Positions 1-11,199 of a DNA stretch of 64,000 nt are shown one piece after another. The DNA is from Epichloe hybrida (taxonomy: Eukaryota > Ascomycota > Sordariomycetes > Hypocreales > Clavicipitaceae): contig JAFEKR010000067.1 in assembly GCA_019022495.1 (NCBI GenBank), forward strand, positions 34,318 to 98,317. The letters are read 5' to 3'. Under the pieces are notes generated by a model. That model saw only the letters and a program-made list of their open reading frames with translations, was not told where the DNA came from and did not search any database. Positions within the stretch are counted from its first letter, which is position 1; the number at the start of each line of letters is the position of its first letter. Made by a program: the position numbers and the translations under genes.

Positions 1-2960
1 ATCTTCTTATGATATAGCTCCCATGCTCCGTCTTTTCGTGCAAAACATTGGTCTTCTCCCCCCACCCCCTCATCACGTCAATGGGGATCTGCCAGCGGAA
101 TATGTAGACCCGATCGCCGGTCACCCAAAACTGGGTCGCAGGGGAGAAACCCTCTATGTTCGCCCCGTCGAGCACCTCGAAGAAGCCAAAGACCTCTCAC
201 TCGATGAGACTGACGAAGGTCTTTTCGAAAGATTGAGAAGTCCGTCTGACGTCACTCTCCCCCCAAATAGCGCCACAGAGCTGCCGCAGTCGTTTGCTGG
301 ACGTCAGAAGCGCATCGAGACTGATGGCGAAAAGCTGCAGAGATACAAGGATGTACGAGGCTTCCGCCTTCACGCCGAGCGTGGCTGTACCTTCTGGAGG
401 TTCAACATTGAGGTTGAGCTGCGCGAAAAGCAGCAGCGCATTGCTTACCGCATCAATCGAGGTCCCTGCATGGCGTTTTGGGTTCCTGCGCGGGCACATG
501 CCATGAACATGATGTTTCACAGCTGCAACGGGTTCAGTGCTAGTGTCAATCCAGATGATCTGAGCGGCCCGGACCCAATGTGGCGGGATGTTCTCAACAA
601 TCATCAATCGCAGCCGTTCCATGTCATGATTGGTGGAGGCGATCAGATGTACAATGACTCAGTGGCTCACAAGTGTGAACTATTTGACGAATGGCTTGAT
701 ACAAAAAATCCGCAGCACAAGCACGGCGCTGCCTTCACTGCCGAAATGCAGGATGAGATGGAGGAGTTCTATCTGGACCGCTACTGTATGTGGTTTTCCA
801 GGGGACTTTTTGGTTTGGCAGCATCTCAGATTCCCATGGTCAACATGTATGATGACCATGACATTTTCGACGGATACGGATCATACCCCGATCATTATAT
901 GAAGTCACCCGTTTTTACCGGTCTGGGGGCTGTTGCGTTCAAATATTACATGCTGTTCCAACAACAGGCCATTCTCACCGAGACGGAGAACATGGAGCCC
1001 AGCTGGATTCTAGGTGTGGAGCCAGGGCCCTACATAAAGGAGCTCAGTCGGAGCGTCTATGTCTCCATGGGCGGGAAAGTTGCGTTGCTTGCTGTAGACT
1101 GTCGGACGGAAAGGACTGAACATGAGGTTGTCAATGACAAGACGTGGGAGAAGATCATGAACAGGCTGTATGCCGAAGTGCGCCGTGGTCAAGTGGAGCA
1201 TCTCCTGGTTCTTTTTGGTGTTCCTATCGCCTACCCCCGGCTGGTATGGCTCGAAAGCATGTAAGTCAAGCCGCTCTTTGCCACTGCAAGCAGCCGTTCC
1301 GCGTAAACATCCTACTGATTCATCCACAGCCTGACTTCAAGATTCATGGGTCCAGTCAAGGCACTGGGGCGTACTGGCATGCTTGGCAAAGCTCTTAACA
1401 ACATCGACGGCGGCGTAGAGGTCTTGGATGACTTGAATGATCATTGGACTGCCAAAAATCACAAACAGGAGAGAAGTATCGTCATTGAAGACTTGCAAGA
1501 CTTGGCTATTGACAAGTCCTTGCGTGTCACGATGCTAAGGTTAGTCTTTGATCAATTCGTGTTACCCACAGTCCAAAGTCAGTTGTTGACAAGTCTCTAA
1601 TAGTGGCGACGTACATTTGGCGGCTATTGGCCAGTTCTACTCAAACCCGAAACTCGGGGTTGCAAAGCACAAGGACCCAAGGTACATGGTCAACGTGATT
1701 TCATCGGCGATAGCCAACACACCGCCATCCAACATGTTGGCAGACGTGCTCAACAAACGAAACAAGGTGCATCATTTCGATGACAAGACCGATGAGAGCA
1801 TGGTCCCTTTATTCCCGCACGGTGTAGATGGCAAAGCGAGAAACAACAAGCACCTGTTGCCACACAGAAACTGGTGCTCTATTCGGTCATGGAGTCCAGG
1901 GATGACGCCTCCGCCGACACCACCTTTGTCGGCTTACGATAGGAGCCCTAGCCCACCGTTAGTGATGAATGGCAACTCTGGTCGTGGTGGCGGTCTCTTC
2001 CGACGACTCTCACTGGGAGGAGGAGGAGGAGGAGGAGGAGGAGGAGGAGGAGGGGGTGGTGGTGGCGGCGCAGGTGGGCGCTCAACGTCGAGTCGCTTTG
2101 ATGGATCACGCACTTCTGTTCGAGGCAGTAAGCCCCCCGTTTCCGGGGGTGTAGGGGGCTTGTTCCGCAGCCTCTCCCGCCGAAACTCTTCTGACGCCCC
2201 TCTGCCGACAAGGCTTACCCGCACCCTTTCCCTTGGCAGCGGCGAAGGCAAGAAGAAGGGCCTTTTCAATTTCGGACGGCGTGAAGCCAATGCCAGACCT
2301 GACGATGGAGGGATCAATGGGCGATGGGGTGAAGACAGCGAAGAAGGTGACTACTTTACTGCAAGCCACCAGTCATATAGTACAGGACCCTCTGGACTGC
2401 GAGGCGGTGGCACGTACGAGTACAACGAGTTTTCGGAGGACGACGAGTCTCACTTCACTGCTAGATCCCCAAATAGGGCTCAAACGTTGGGAAATCAGCC
2501 AGCAAGGGTTGATGGAAACGACGCAGAGAGGGATCCCATGGTGCGTCCTCGTCCGTTCCATCGAACGCCAACAGGGCTGTCGGTGAAACAGATGCGCAAA
2601 GCCGAGCAGTTCCAGGTCGATGTAGAAGGGGGTCTCGACATCTGTCTCAATGTGGAAGTCAACGCCAAGGATCCAACAGGTATCACAGTTCCATATCGAT
2701 TATTGGTCCCACGACTGCATTATGAGTACAACCCAGCCGATGATGAGCTGCAGCATCCAGCACAGTCCAAATCACAGCAACCGAGTGGATTCAAGAGATT
2801 CTTGAGCTTCCGCAAAAAAACCGAGATAGCCAAGCCACAGTCGCGGCAACAAGCGGAGGATGATGAAGAAACGGACCATGACAATGACAATGACGAGGAT
2901 TATCCCAGTGATGGCAGCTCGGATATAGTGCCACGACGCGGAACTAGAGCAGCAGGCTGA
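1..2960 (+). CDS. PhoD-like metallophosphatase, 5' end outside window
   Basis: Three exons are visible: 1(partial)-1260, 1330-1539 and 1604-2960. The introns are 1261-1329 (gtaagt...ccacag) and 1540-1603 (gttagt...taatag), and both splices restore the frame. The frame is open to base 2 upstream of the ATG at 23, and the N-terminus looks short for the fungal family, so the true start is probably before the window. From the ATG at 23 the protein is 934 aa. Seen motifs are the PhoD metal-site signatures GGDQ (about residues 205-208), DDHDIFDG (about 277-284) and SGDVH (about 483-487). The C-terminal third is low complexity, with a run of about 18 Gly encoded by GGA/GGT repeats, then Ser/Arg-rich and acidic segments. 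No signal peptide is seen in the visible part. Family knowledge gives a metal-dependent phosphomonoesterase or diesterase fold; the substrate is not known. The next gene downstream is also a metallophosphoesterase, but of another family. Confidence 0.9.
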
Positions 2961-3573
2961 TGGTGGGCCAAGCTCGATGGAATTCCATGTAAATGCAAGT
3001 CGCAATCATGGCCTGGGAACATATCCGAGGCACATGTGTACATTTTGAGAAGGTGCATTCCGTTGAATGGTTTCGAGAGGCGAGAGCATGATTCAACAAC
3101 ATTGGCAGCTAGTATAGTATGCATAAGCATCCAACGGCGTTTGGGAAGGGAACCTGTGGAAGTAGTGCTTTGGTGTATGGCTTGAATACAAATCTGTTGG
3201 CATGTTACAGATGATGAACAAGACGCACGCCGACACGACGACGCGACGGAGCACTCGTGATGTACATGCATGTATGACATGTAATCCGTACTTGTTGATG
3301 AAGTTGCTTTTGTTTGTTCATGTTCAAGCCCCCCGACTGGCGGCCCCCGACTGGGTGGAGCAAAACGGAGCAAAACCGGGGCGAAGATGCCAGGCTGGCT
3401 GGAAGCGGAGAACTCTGCAGTTCCTGGACACGCTCTGGTCAACCTGGCCAACCTGGCCAACCAACTTCCTGGCACTGTGCGCGCTTCATCTACATACACA
3501 CAACACAACCCGCTTCCGAAACTCCAGCTCTTTCCTGCTACTTGCGCCTCAAGGGAACAGTGATGGCGTCGGC
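2961..3573. other. intergenic: PhoD 3' end and Cdc1-like promoter/leader
   Basis: About 610 bp with no separate gene. The frame of the next gene is open upstream as far as 3202 with several Met codons, but that part is low in family resemblance and is read here as 5' leader. Several short CATG/ATGCATG palindromic stretches lie near 3260-3280. Confidence 0.5.
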
Positions 3574-5691
3574 ATGTTTCGTAGCTTGACCATGCCCAAA
3601 CCGCCAAAGGATGGCCGTTTGCGCACCCCGACACAAACTGTCCTCGCCTGGCTTTGCGGACCAGCCAGGCAGGCGATTGCAGCTTTCGCAGCGCGCACGG
3701 CTCATCAGATTCAGAGAAACTTGGTCCCAAGACGACTCCTGAGCTTTCCTCATTTCCTGTCCTTGTTCTGGGTGGTGATTCTGCTGTGGGGAGAGAGATG
3801 GGTGTTTGACACCAAGGTGCAAAAGTGCGACTGGGAAAATTGGGAGAAATGGGTAAGTAATGACGCGCCGATCTTGGGGACTCTCCAAAACCCATCAATG
3901 GATGCATCAGCGCTCCGGGGAGACCTGAACAACTGACTGATGTGCTTGCAGCCCAAGCAAGCCAATCCACATCACCTCGTTCTCGTCGCCGATCCCCAAA
4001 TCATCGACCCGCACTCCTATCCTGGTCGTCCATGGCCTCTAAACTCCTTGACGGTCCTCGTCACGGACAACTATTTGCGCAGAGGTTACCTCGCTGTACA
4101 GCGTCAACTGCAACCGGACAGCGTCTTCTTCCTGGGCGACCTGTTTGATGGGGGACGAGAGTGGAAGACAGGCAACCGAACACAGTTTGTCGACCCGAAA
4201 TGGGGCGGCAGTCGAGACGAGACGGAGAAGAAATGGGTCAAGACGTGGCACAACAAATATGGCCAAGACTTCTGGCTTCGCGAGTACAAGCGTTTCAGCG
4301 ACATCTTCTTCAAACCCTTCAATGAGGGTGGCGGAGTCCCCGGGCCTTACCAGCGAGGAAGGAAACTGGTGGCAAGCTTGCCTGGAAACCATGACCTGGG
4401 ATTTGGCGCTCAAGTCCAAGTCTCCGTTCGCGACAGATTCAGTGCATATTTCGGAGACACAAACCGGGTCGATGTCGTTGGAAACCACACAATCGTGTCC
4501 GTGGATACTGTGTCTCTAAGCGCAGATACGTCCTCGTACAAGGACTCGCACGATTTGAAGCCCATCTACGGGCCGGTTCACGAATTCTTGGACGAAGTAC
4601 CAGCAGCCAAGAGGAAAGCGGCCCAGGAAGAATTGACCGTCTGGCACGGCGTGGATCGCGGCCTGAAGCCTCACCACAAGATCGAAGATGTCAACAACGC
4701 CGACCTGACAAGATCACCGAGGGATCCGGGCCCTGGAGAGGCAGATTTCCCTACGATTCTGCTGACCCATGTGCCTCTATATAGAGCTCCCGGCACACCC
4801 TGCGGACCGCATCGCGAGCATTGGCCACCGAGCAGAGCAACCTTGAGAAAGGATGGGACAGTTGATCCGACGGTGCGTGATGACGGCAACGCCATCAGTG
4901 TCTCGGCGGGATATCAATACCAGAACGTTCTCAGTGAAGCCGATTCCGTGAACCTGGTCAACAAGGTGGGCAACGTGGTCCACGTCTTTTCCGGCGATGA
5001 CCACGACTACTGTGAGCTCGTCCACTCGCCATCCAAGGGCCACGTTCGCGAAATCACGGTGAAAAGCTTCAGCATGGCCATGGGCGTGCCGACACCGGGA
5101 TTTGTCATGGTCAGTCTGTACAACCCCATTGACGCATCTGGCAGACGGATCACAGGGTCGCCCGAAACAACGCTCCAAACACATCTGTGCTTGTTACCGA
5201 ATCAATCCCACACGTACATGAAGTACGTGGCATTTTGCATCGTCTCTCTTGTTTTACTATCCATCCGCGCACTCCTCGTGCCCGTCCTGAACCTCACTCC
5301 ATTCGCGCTCGAGGCAGAGGCTTCCGGCCAATCATCCGTGCTCCCAATCTACAAGGACAAGGCCAAGGTAGAGCCACCCGAGTACACAGGTCTAGGATCG
5401 TCAGCCGGCGCGGCATCAGGGACAAGAGGCCAGTCGAGTGGCACCAACGGCACCAACGCCAGGTGGACCTCGAAGAAGAGCCAAAACAACCAGCGATGGG
5501 GCCAGGGCTCCGAAAATGGCAGCGGCCCTCGCATCAATCTCAAGGACCCGTTCTACAACGGCGCCAAGTCTTGGAAGTCGGGCAAGGGAAGGGGGGAGCT
5601 GCACCTCTTGTGTCGGGAATTGTGGACAACAACATGGCGACTGGCGTGGATGACAGTGGTATTCTGGGCATATTTGGGAAGAAAGGGATAA
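3574..5691 (+). CDS. Cdc1/Ted1-family ER metallophosphoesterase
   Basis: Two exons, 3574-3852 and 3952-5691, with a 99-bp phase-0 intron (gtaagt...ttgcag), giving 672 aa. I chose the ATG at 3574 (MFRSL) because the following residues resemble fungal relatives; the frame stays open upstream to 3202. An N-terminal membrane segment (around FPHFLSLFWVVILLWGERW) is followed by the calcineurin-like phosphoesterase domain. The visible metal-site motifs are VADPQ, GDLFDGGREW, GNHD, LLTHVPLYR and GDDHDYC. A second hydrophobic helix follows (near 5217-5290) and another lies at the extreme C-terminus, with a Gly/Ser/Asn-rich linker between them. In yeast, Cdc1 and Ted1 are Mn-dependent ER enzymes that remodel the ethanolamine phosphate of GPI anchors. 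Assignment to one of the two paralogues is inference. Confidence 0.92.
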
Positions 5692-6079
5692 CGTCGTAGT
5701 AGCCTTGGCCATGGGAACGGCGTTTTTCTTTGTTTTCATGGAGCCGTGTACATGATATTTTGTTGCTGGAGAATATCCCACCGACATGCATGCACGAATG
5801 GGAAAACAAGTTCAAGAAACGGGGGGTTGAGGGGTTCCTCTTTCTTTGCTTCTTTCTCTCTTTTGTTTTTCCTTTCCAAGCCGCCATTTCCTGATCGATA
5901 CGTCGTCAGGAACATGCTTGCGACAGCATACCGTGCACTAGATAAGTCTCGACGAATCGTCCTTGGCGTCCCCCAGGATATCCCACGCAGTAAACAATAT
6001 TGAAGCTCATACGACGCCGCAAGATCAGTACCCCGTGACGAGACTTGCGAATGGCCTAATGTGATGTAATGTCGTCGCC
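5692..6079. other. intergenic between convergent Cdc1-like and CDC26 genes
   Basis: About 390 bp. It should hold both 3' UTRs and terminators, since the flanking genes converge. A short T/C-rich stretch lies at 5835-5878. No gene is seen. Confidence 0.5.
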
Positions 6080-6316
6080 TCATCTCCTCCTGCCCACCCC
6101 GATCCTCTCGTCCCTCGCCCGCCGGGCTGCCCCGGGACTCTCCTGCACGCCCTCCATGTGCTGAGCCTGCGCCTGCGCCTGAGCCTGCGTCTGGGCTTCC
6201 GCCTCTGCGGCCCGCTGCTGCTGCTGCGCGAGAAGAGCCTCGTTTGCGCGACGGTCTTCGTACGCGGCGATGTCTTCGGGTGTGACTTGGAGGGTTGTGG
6301 CGGGGCGGCGGAGCAT
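6080..6316 (-). CDS. CDC26: anaphase-promoting complex subunit CDC26 (APC12)
   Basis: A single-exon 78-aa reading frame: ATG at 6316-6314, TGA at 6082-6080. The N-terminus MLRRPATTLQVTPEDIAAYE matches the conserved start of CDC26 in animals and fungi (MLRR, then an LxxxxxDIxxYE/F segment). The C-terminus carries the RIG motif near residues 71-73. The middle is Ala/Gln-rich with (Gln-Ala) repeats. CDC26 is a small APC/C subunit that stabilises the TPR subunit Cdc16/APC6; its acetylated N-terminal Met inserts into the TPR groove, so the exact start matters. No in-frame ATG lies upstream: the frame continues through the adjoining purine tract as a Lys/Glu run only, so 6316 is the natural start. 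The gene is easily missed because of its size and the repeat next to it. Confidence 0.85.
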   Translation of the reverse strand: MLRRPATTLQVTPEDIAAYEDRRANEALLAQQQQRAAEAEAQTQAQAQAQAQHMEGVQESPGAARRARDERIGVGRRR

Positions 6317-6779
6317 TTTTTTCTTTTTTCTTTTTTCTTTTTTCTTTTTCTTTTTCTTTTTTTCTTTTTCTTTTTCTTTTTTCTTTTTCTTTTTCTTTTT
6401 CTCTTTTTCTTTCTTTTTTCTTTTTCTTTTTCTTTTTCTTTTTCTTTTTCCTTTTTTCTTTTTCTTTTTTCTTTTTTCTTTTTTCTTTTTTCTTTTCTTT
6501 CTTTTTTCTTTTTCTTTTTTCTTTCTTTTTCTTTTTCTCTTTTTTCTTTTTCTTCTTTTTCTCTTTTTTTCTTTTTTCTTTTTTCTTCTTTTTCTTCTTT
6601 TTTCTTTTTCTTTTTCTTTTTCTTTTTCTTTTTTCTTTTTCTTTCTTTTTTCTTTTCTTTTTCTTTTTTCTTTTTTCTTTTCTTTTTTCTTTCTTTTTTC
6701 TTTTTTCTTTTTCTCTTTCTTTCTCTTTTTCTTTTTCTTCTTTTTCTTTTTCTTTTCTTTTTTCTTTTTTCTTTTTTCC
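6316..6779. repeat. 464-bp uninterrupted polypyrimidine/polypurine tract
   Basis: The plus strand contains only T and C over this span, mainly T3-7C units. The minus strand is the matching GAAA-type purine run, and it ends exactly at the CDC26 start codon. It must therefore form the 5' leader and/or proximal promoter of CDC26. Long Lys/Glu/Arg or Phe/Leu/Ser reading frames through it are products of base composition, not genes. Confidence 0.95.
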
Positions 6780-7266
6780 AATATGGGTTGGTGTTGGTGT
6801 TTGTTTCTTTCAATGCGACTGCAAAGGGCTATGTGTGATGTGATGTCTGTACGTTTGGCAGGTGATGATGGATGGATGGATGGGGGAGACGCGTTGGTGC
6901 CGTGTGCGGACTTGGATGTGGGGATGTGAGGAGGGGTGGGCGACGTGGACGGTGCGTTTCTTATCGTGTGTACGGATTAGAGATGGCATCTTCTTCCTTC
7001 AAGGAAAACCCATCATTTTTTCAGATATCCTGTTGGGAATCGGTGCGTGTGCCTTGCTCAGTGCATCATTGCACACACATCACGATTCGCAGGTATCGAG
7101 TGCGTGTCATTTAATCATTCAGGCTTCGTTGGCTTATTTCTACTCCGTACGTGGTATCATATCCTCCTCCTATCCATTCAGTAATCATTCGCCCAAAATT
7201 ATCCAAAAATCACGCAGCAGCTCGAATTCGTCGCACTCAATGGGGACCTGTCTCCCGCATAATCAT
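6780..7266. other. intergenic, no gene seen
   Basis: About 490 bp between the purine tract and the 3' end of the 666-aa gene. It holds GATG/GGATG-type short repeats near 6860-6930. No gene or RNA is recognised. Confidence 0.5.
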
Positions 7267-9267
7267 CTACACACGCATCGTGCTGCCCGCAAGTTTACAA
7301 GATGTTTTGAAGTCGCCCAGGTTGAATTGAACGGGTGGCTGACCCCCAGATATCCACATTCGTGGCGGCCCTTGTGTTGTCAAGAAACGAATTGGCGCAG
7401 ACAATGAGTTGCGAGGCGTTTCGGCCGTCGAGCAGCCAGCAGCTTGCAGTTCTGAAGCGACAGTTGATGGCATTGTTGACGCGATGCTCTGTACGCATGT
7501 TTGGCCCGACGAGGATGCACGTCTCACAGCCAATGGATCGCCGCAGCTCTTGGATGCTACACCGTCTTGGATTAGTTGACCGTGAGATTCGAACCCAAAG
7601 GCTTGAAACCAGGAGGCCATGTCACTGGCAAGAAATTCGTCGTCTTGTTCATAAAGTGTCGTTCGCAAACCATTGTCTTCTTCATCTTGGCAAGGTGCAT
7701 CTTCACTCCCGTCTTTCGAGGACCCAAATTTATCCAGTACCAGCTCATTTTCCGGATAGAGTGCGTGGACATTTTGGAGGGAAGAGCTTGCTGCAGGACA
7801 CGGAGTCGCGTCGACACTGGTCTGGGAAACCCGAGATTGAAGGCTATCGTCTTCGCTTTTCGGACCTACTGCGACTGTTGCCTCACAGTTTTCAGACTCT
7901 GCTTCGGGTATGGTCGGGAGCCTTTGCGGTCGTTTGTTGCCTCTTTCGGGGTTTTTTGGGGGTGGCTCCGGATGCCCGACGCTTTGATTCCTTTGTTCTT
8001 CGAGCAGCGTGACGCCATCGCCGTCTTTCAAGCTGCCTTGCGGGACCGAGAAATCTTTGTGTACAACAGCGTGGTCCATGGGCGAGGTGGCGGGATACGA
8101 CAACGGATGGTCGCCAGACAGAACCGTGCTTGCGCTCGCCTTGGACGACCTCGAGGACTCGCTCTCGGCAGAATCGATTGATTGCCGCCCTTCAAGCGTA
8201 CTGTGTCCTTTTGGGGATTTCAGGCGCTCCGCGCGTATCTGTTGAATCTGTTCGGGGGTGAGCATCTCGTCCACTTCGACGCGCATAAAGCGAGTGCCCT
8301 TGAGAATCTCCGTGACGGGCAAGGTCCACTTGGAGTACTTCTTCCCTTGAAGCCCTTTCAACACTGATGGCAGTTTGTTTGATCTCCCTTTTCGAGCCTT
8401 TTTCATTTTCATTGGCACTTCTTGCTGCTCCTCTTGCTCTTCTTTGGGGTGGGGTGGGAGTGGTTTGTCGTGGGGAGATGGGACACGTTCGAGGACAGGG
8501 AGCGGACTTGCAATTTGCCCTTCTTGACAATACGCTGCTTGTGACTGAATTGACTCCGGGTAGAACTCTGAGGATGGAGCAAGTATTCGAGCATGGGAGC
8601 CGTCCGCGAGCCACGACTTGATGTCTGCGTCATGCTGGAAAAAATCGCGGACAGCCTGGAATGCTTCCTCTGTCTCCTCGATAAGGATATGTACTGATTG
8701 CGACCAGCGCAGTTCATGTGAATCGTCTGTTGTCGCAGGGCGCTCCATGTCCCCCTTTGATGCCACGGCAGTGTCCCAGCCCACGACAGGGGAGGTCACG
8801 ACTTTGCTACCGCCAGCTTGACCCAGCATGCCACTCCTGTTCTGTGAAGTTCGCTTTTTCTTTTGTCCATCACGACCTTCAGGGTGCCCCTTGCGAGAAC
8901 TCGACACTCCAGCAGAGTCTCCAGGTTCACATCGTTCTTCAGCCTCAGTCCCAGAACGGCCGGCCTGAATGTGCAGCGGCTTCGCCGTTAAAGTTTGGGT
9001 GCGTCTATTCCCGATAGGAAGAAATGGGGACGCCGCCTGGTAGTTGTCTCCCTCTCGCCGGATCGAAATGAGAGACTCCGGCCGCTGGCTCTTGGCGTTT
9101 GTTAGCCATGACAGTGGTCGTGACGGCATCTGAATCTCATCCCCATGTCCTTGCAGCTCGCCAGAAGATTTCGTTGATTTGTGACCTCGTTTATGCAAAG
9201 TTTCATTTGTTTCGGGATTAGATGTGCTCAGCCACAATGAGAGGTTGACTGCTGACAGATTCTGCAT
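7267..9267 (-). CDS. unrecognised 666-aa protein
   Basis: One long open frame, ATG at 9267 and TAG at 7269-7267, with no intron required. The frame is open a little further upstream, but only from a TTG. The protein is hydrophilic and largely low complexity (Ser, Pro, Glu, Gln and Lys). It has no signal peptide or membrane helix. Two stretches look ordered. One is near residues 190-235 and holds SVHILIEETEEAFQAVRDF, with FFQHDADIKSW just after it. The other is near 300-360 (LPSVLKGLQGKKYSKWTLP, then ILKGTRFMRVEVDEMLTPEQ). A basic KMKKARKGRSNK segment lies just before the second block. I do not recognise a family, and no function is proposed. Length, open frame and codon-like composition support a real gene, but unseen introns are possible. 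Confidence 0.65.
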   Translation of the reverse strand: MQNLSAVNLSLWLSTSNPETNETLHKRGHKSTKSSGELQGHGDEIQMPSRPLSWLTNAKSQRPESLISIRREGDNYQAASPFLPIGNRRTQTLTAKPLHIQAGRSGTEAEERCEPGDSAGVSSSRKGHPEGRDGQKKKRTSQNRSGMLGQAGGSKVVTSPVVGWDTAVASKGDMERPATTDDSHELRWSQSVHILIEETEEAFQAVRDFFQHDADIKSWLADGSHARILAPSSEFYPESIQSQAAYCQEGQIASPLPVLERVPSPHDKPLPPHPKEEQEEQQEVPMKMKKARKGRSNKLPSVLKGLQGKKYSKWTLPVTEILKGTRFMRVEVDEMLTPEQIQQIRAERLKSPKGHSTLEGRQSIDSAESESSRSSKASASTVLSGDHPLSYPATSPMDHAVVHKDFSVPQGSLKDGDGVTLLEEQRNQSVGHPEPPPKNPERGNKRPQRLPTIPEAESENCEATVAVGPKSEDDSLQSRVSQTSVDATPCPAASSSLQNVHALYPENELVLDKFGSSKDGSEDAPCQDEEDNGLRTTLYEQDDEFLASDMASWFQAFGFESHGQLIQDGVASKSCGDPLAVRRASSSGQTCVQSIASTMPSTVASELQAAGCSTAETPRNSLSAPIRFLTTQGPPRMWISGGQPPVQFNLGDFKTSCKLAGSTMRV

Positions 9268-10852
9268 GGCGCTGACCAAGACCCTCGTGCTGAGGTATAT
9301 GGTTTAAGACGTCCGGGTACAATGTTACGGAGTTGGGTGATTGGGCTTCTCCTTGACGTTTAGAGACAAATGGTTTCGAAAACTGAAACAATGATGGAAT
9401 AGAACGTGGCAGCTCGATTGTTGTTGGTTGAGAAACGGAACAAGGTACACATCCGAAGCTGAACTTCGGGGACGGCTTATGGATTAAAAATGGTTGTCAC
9501 AAAGAAGCGAACAAGACGCAGAGGTCCTAGTTCGGACAGATGAATCAATCAGTGCTGGAAGGTGGAAAGACAAAGTACCACGTCACTCGCGACTCGCGAG
9601 CGTCCAGGGGCTAACACAACAAATCACATTGACACAGGCGAAGAAGTGCTCGCAGTGACGAAAACTGGAGTAAGGCTTGTCCAAGAAGGATTTCCCTCGA
9701 GCCCGGCACATAATAGGATGCCAATATGCTGTGGTCCTGTGGATCACAGCCCTTTCAAGGATTACATGGCAGCATTCTTCTTAGCGGGCGAGAGACTGAT
9801 GGTCAGGGTCATCAGGTGGTTCGGCAAACCCGCACATGTCCGGGAGCAGACAAGGAGTCTGAATTGGTCACGCTCGGGATGTGCCGGAATAAAGATGGCT
9901 CGTCGATTGTCCCAAGCAAAGGCGCTTCACAATCAGGTTGCTATTCTCGTCAAAAGGTGTGGACAGAGAGGATGGATGCAGCAGGGGCCATTCTGGCACC
10001 CGGCCACAACGAACCCCTGTTCATCAGTCGCTGCAGCTGCTTTTAGTTGGTCATAAATCTGGCTCTTCGGCCCGCGGTGCACTTGACATATTCTCGCCTG
10101 GCGGTGGCTGGTGCGCTCGCCAGGCATTGCTGGCTCATTGCTGGCTCATTGCTGGTCCAGACTTGCAATTGACTCGGGCTCCAAGCGATGATGATGCAGT
10201 CGCCAACCGATCGGCGGGGAGGAAACCGCCCGGTCATGCATGAGGCAGTCAGTCGTCCCCAGCGAGCCCATTCCACCAGCCGGCTCAACTGTATGGGTGG
10301 ATACATGACCGAGGTGAGAGAAATGGAATCCGTATGTAATCCGCACTTGTACTCCGTACGAATTAAAGAAAAAGAAAAAGGCAGAATGCAGAAGCGAGCT
10401 GATCCGGCGTGCCATTGGTGTGGTGAAACAGTGCGTCTGCCAGTGGCGGGTGGTACAAGTCCGATAGATTGATATAGATTGGAACACGAGATGGCATTCG
10501 AGAATCTGGGTGGCCTCTGGTTGGCCAAAGCTAGAAGTCGGTTGCCCATTGTGTCATCCCGGCTAAAGATATGTCTATGGCTTCAACTGCTGCCAGCCAG
10601 CGTGGGCCAGATGGGTGACTTCGGATATCGGCACTCAGCCCTGCCTGCCTGCCTCTGGTCACATCGACTCCCACGCACGCACAGAAGCTGGAGGCGAAGG
10701 GCATGAAGCCATGAGGCCATGAAACAAAAAGACCTGCAGCCTGATGCAAGACTATTACTGGAAGTCATGGCAGGATGCGTGGGCGGAGGATGCCGCGGAG
10801 ACGTCGTGTGAGTGATAAAAAAAAAACAAGTTGGTGAGAAAGCAGCAATACG

Positions 10853-10923
10853 TGGTCTGGTGGTCTGGTGGTCGGTGGTCGGTGGTCGGTGGTCGGTGGT
10901 CGGTGGTCGGTGGTCGGTGGTCT
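10853..10923. repeat. 7-bp tandem repeat (GGTCGGT)n
   Basis: About nine units of GGTCGGT, with diverged GGTCTGGT units at the left edge. Noncoding. Confidence 0.9.
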
Positions 10924-11078
10924 GTAACCCGAACGGATTCCTCCCTCCGTACTCCGTGAAAAGGATTTTCAAATGTACGGAAGGTGCGAGGTGCCCCTGT
11001 TGCTGTTTTATACTGTAAGCATCGCATGTGTGCACTGTGCAGCCTCGTATTAACATTGCCATCGTTTGTTCCACAAGT

Positions 11079-11199
11079 CATCTCCTCTCTCATCTCCTCT
11101 CATCTCCTCCATCTCCTCTTATCTCCTCTTATCTCCTCTTATCTCCTCTTATCTCCTCTTATCTCCTCTTATCTCCTCTCCTCTTTTCTCATCTCCTCT
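11079..11199. repeat. 10-bp tandem repeat (TTATCTCCTC)n
   Basis: About eleven units, degenerate at both ends (TCATCTCCTC variants). One strand is pyrimidine-rich. Noncoding. Confidence 0.9.

Noticed and set aside
3202..3573. N-terminal extension of the Cdc1-like protein to the ATG at 3202
   Set aside because: The extra ~124 residues lack family resemblance and the ATG at 3574 gives the expected N-terminus. Not excluded without transcript data.
6025..6929. Long Lys/Glu or Phe/Leu/Ser reading frames of 180-260 aa on both strands
   Set aside because: They are translations of the pyrimidine/purine tract. Only the terminal 78 codons on the minus strand (CDC26) carry real protein signal.
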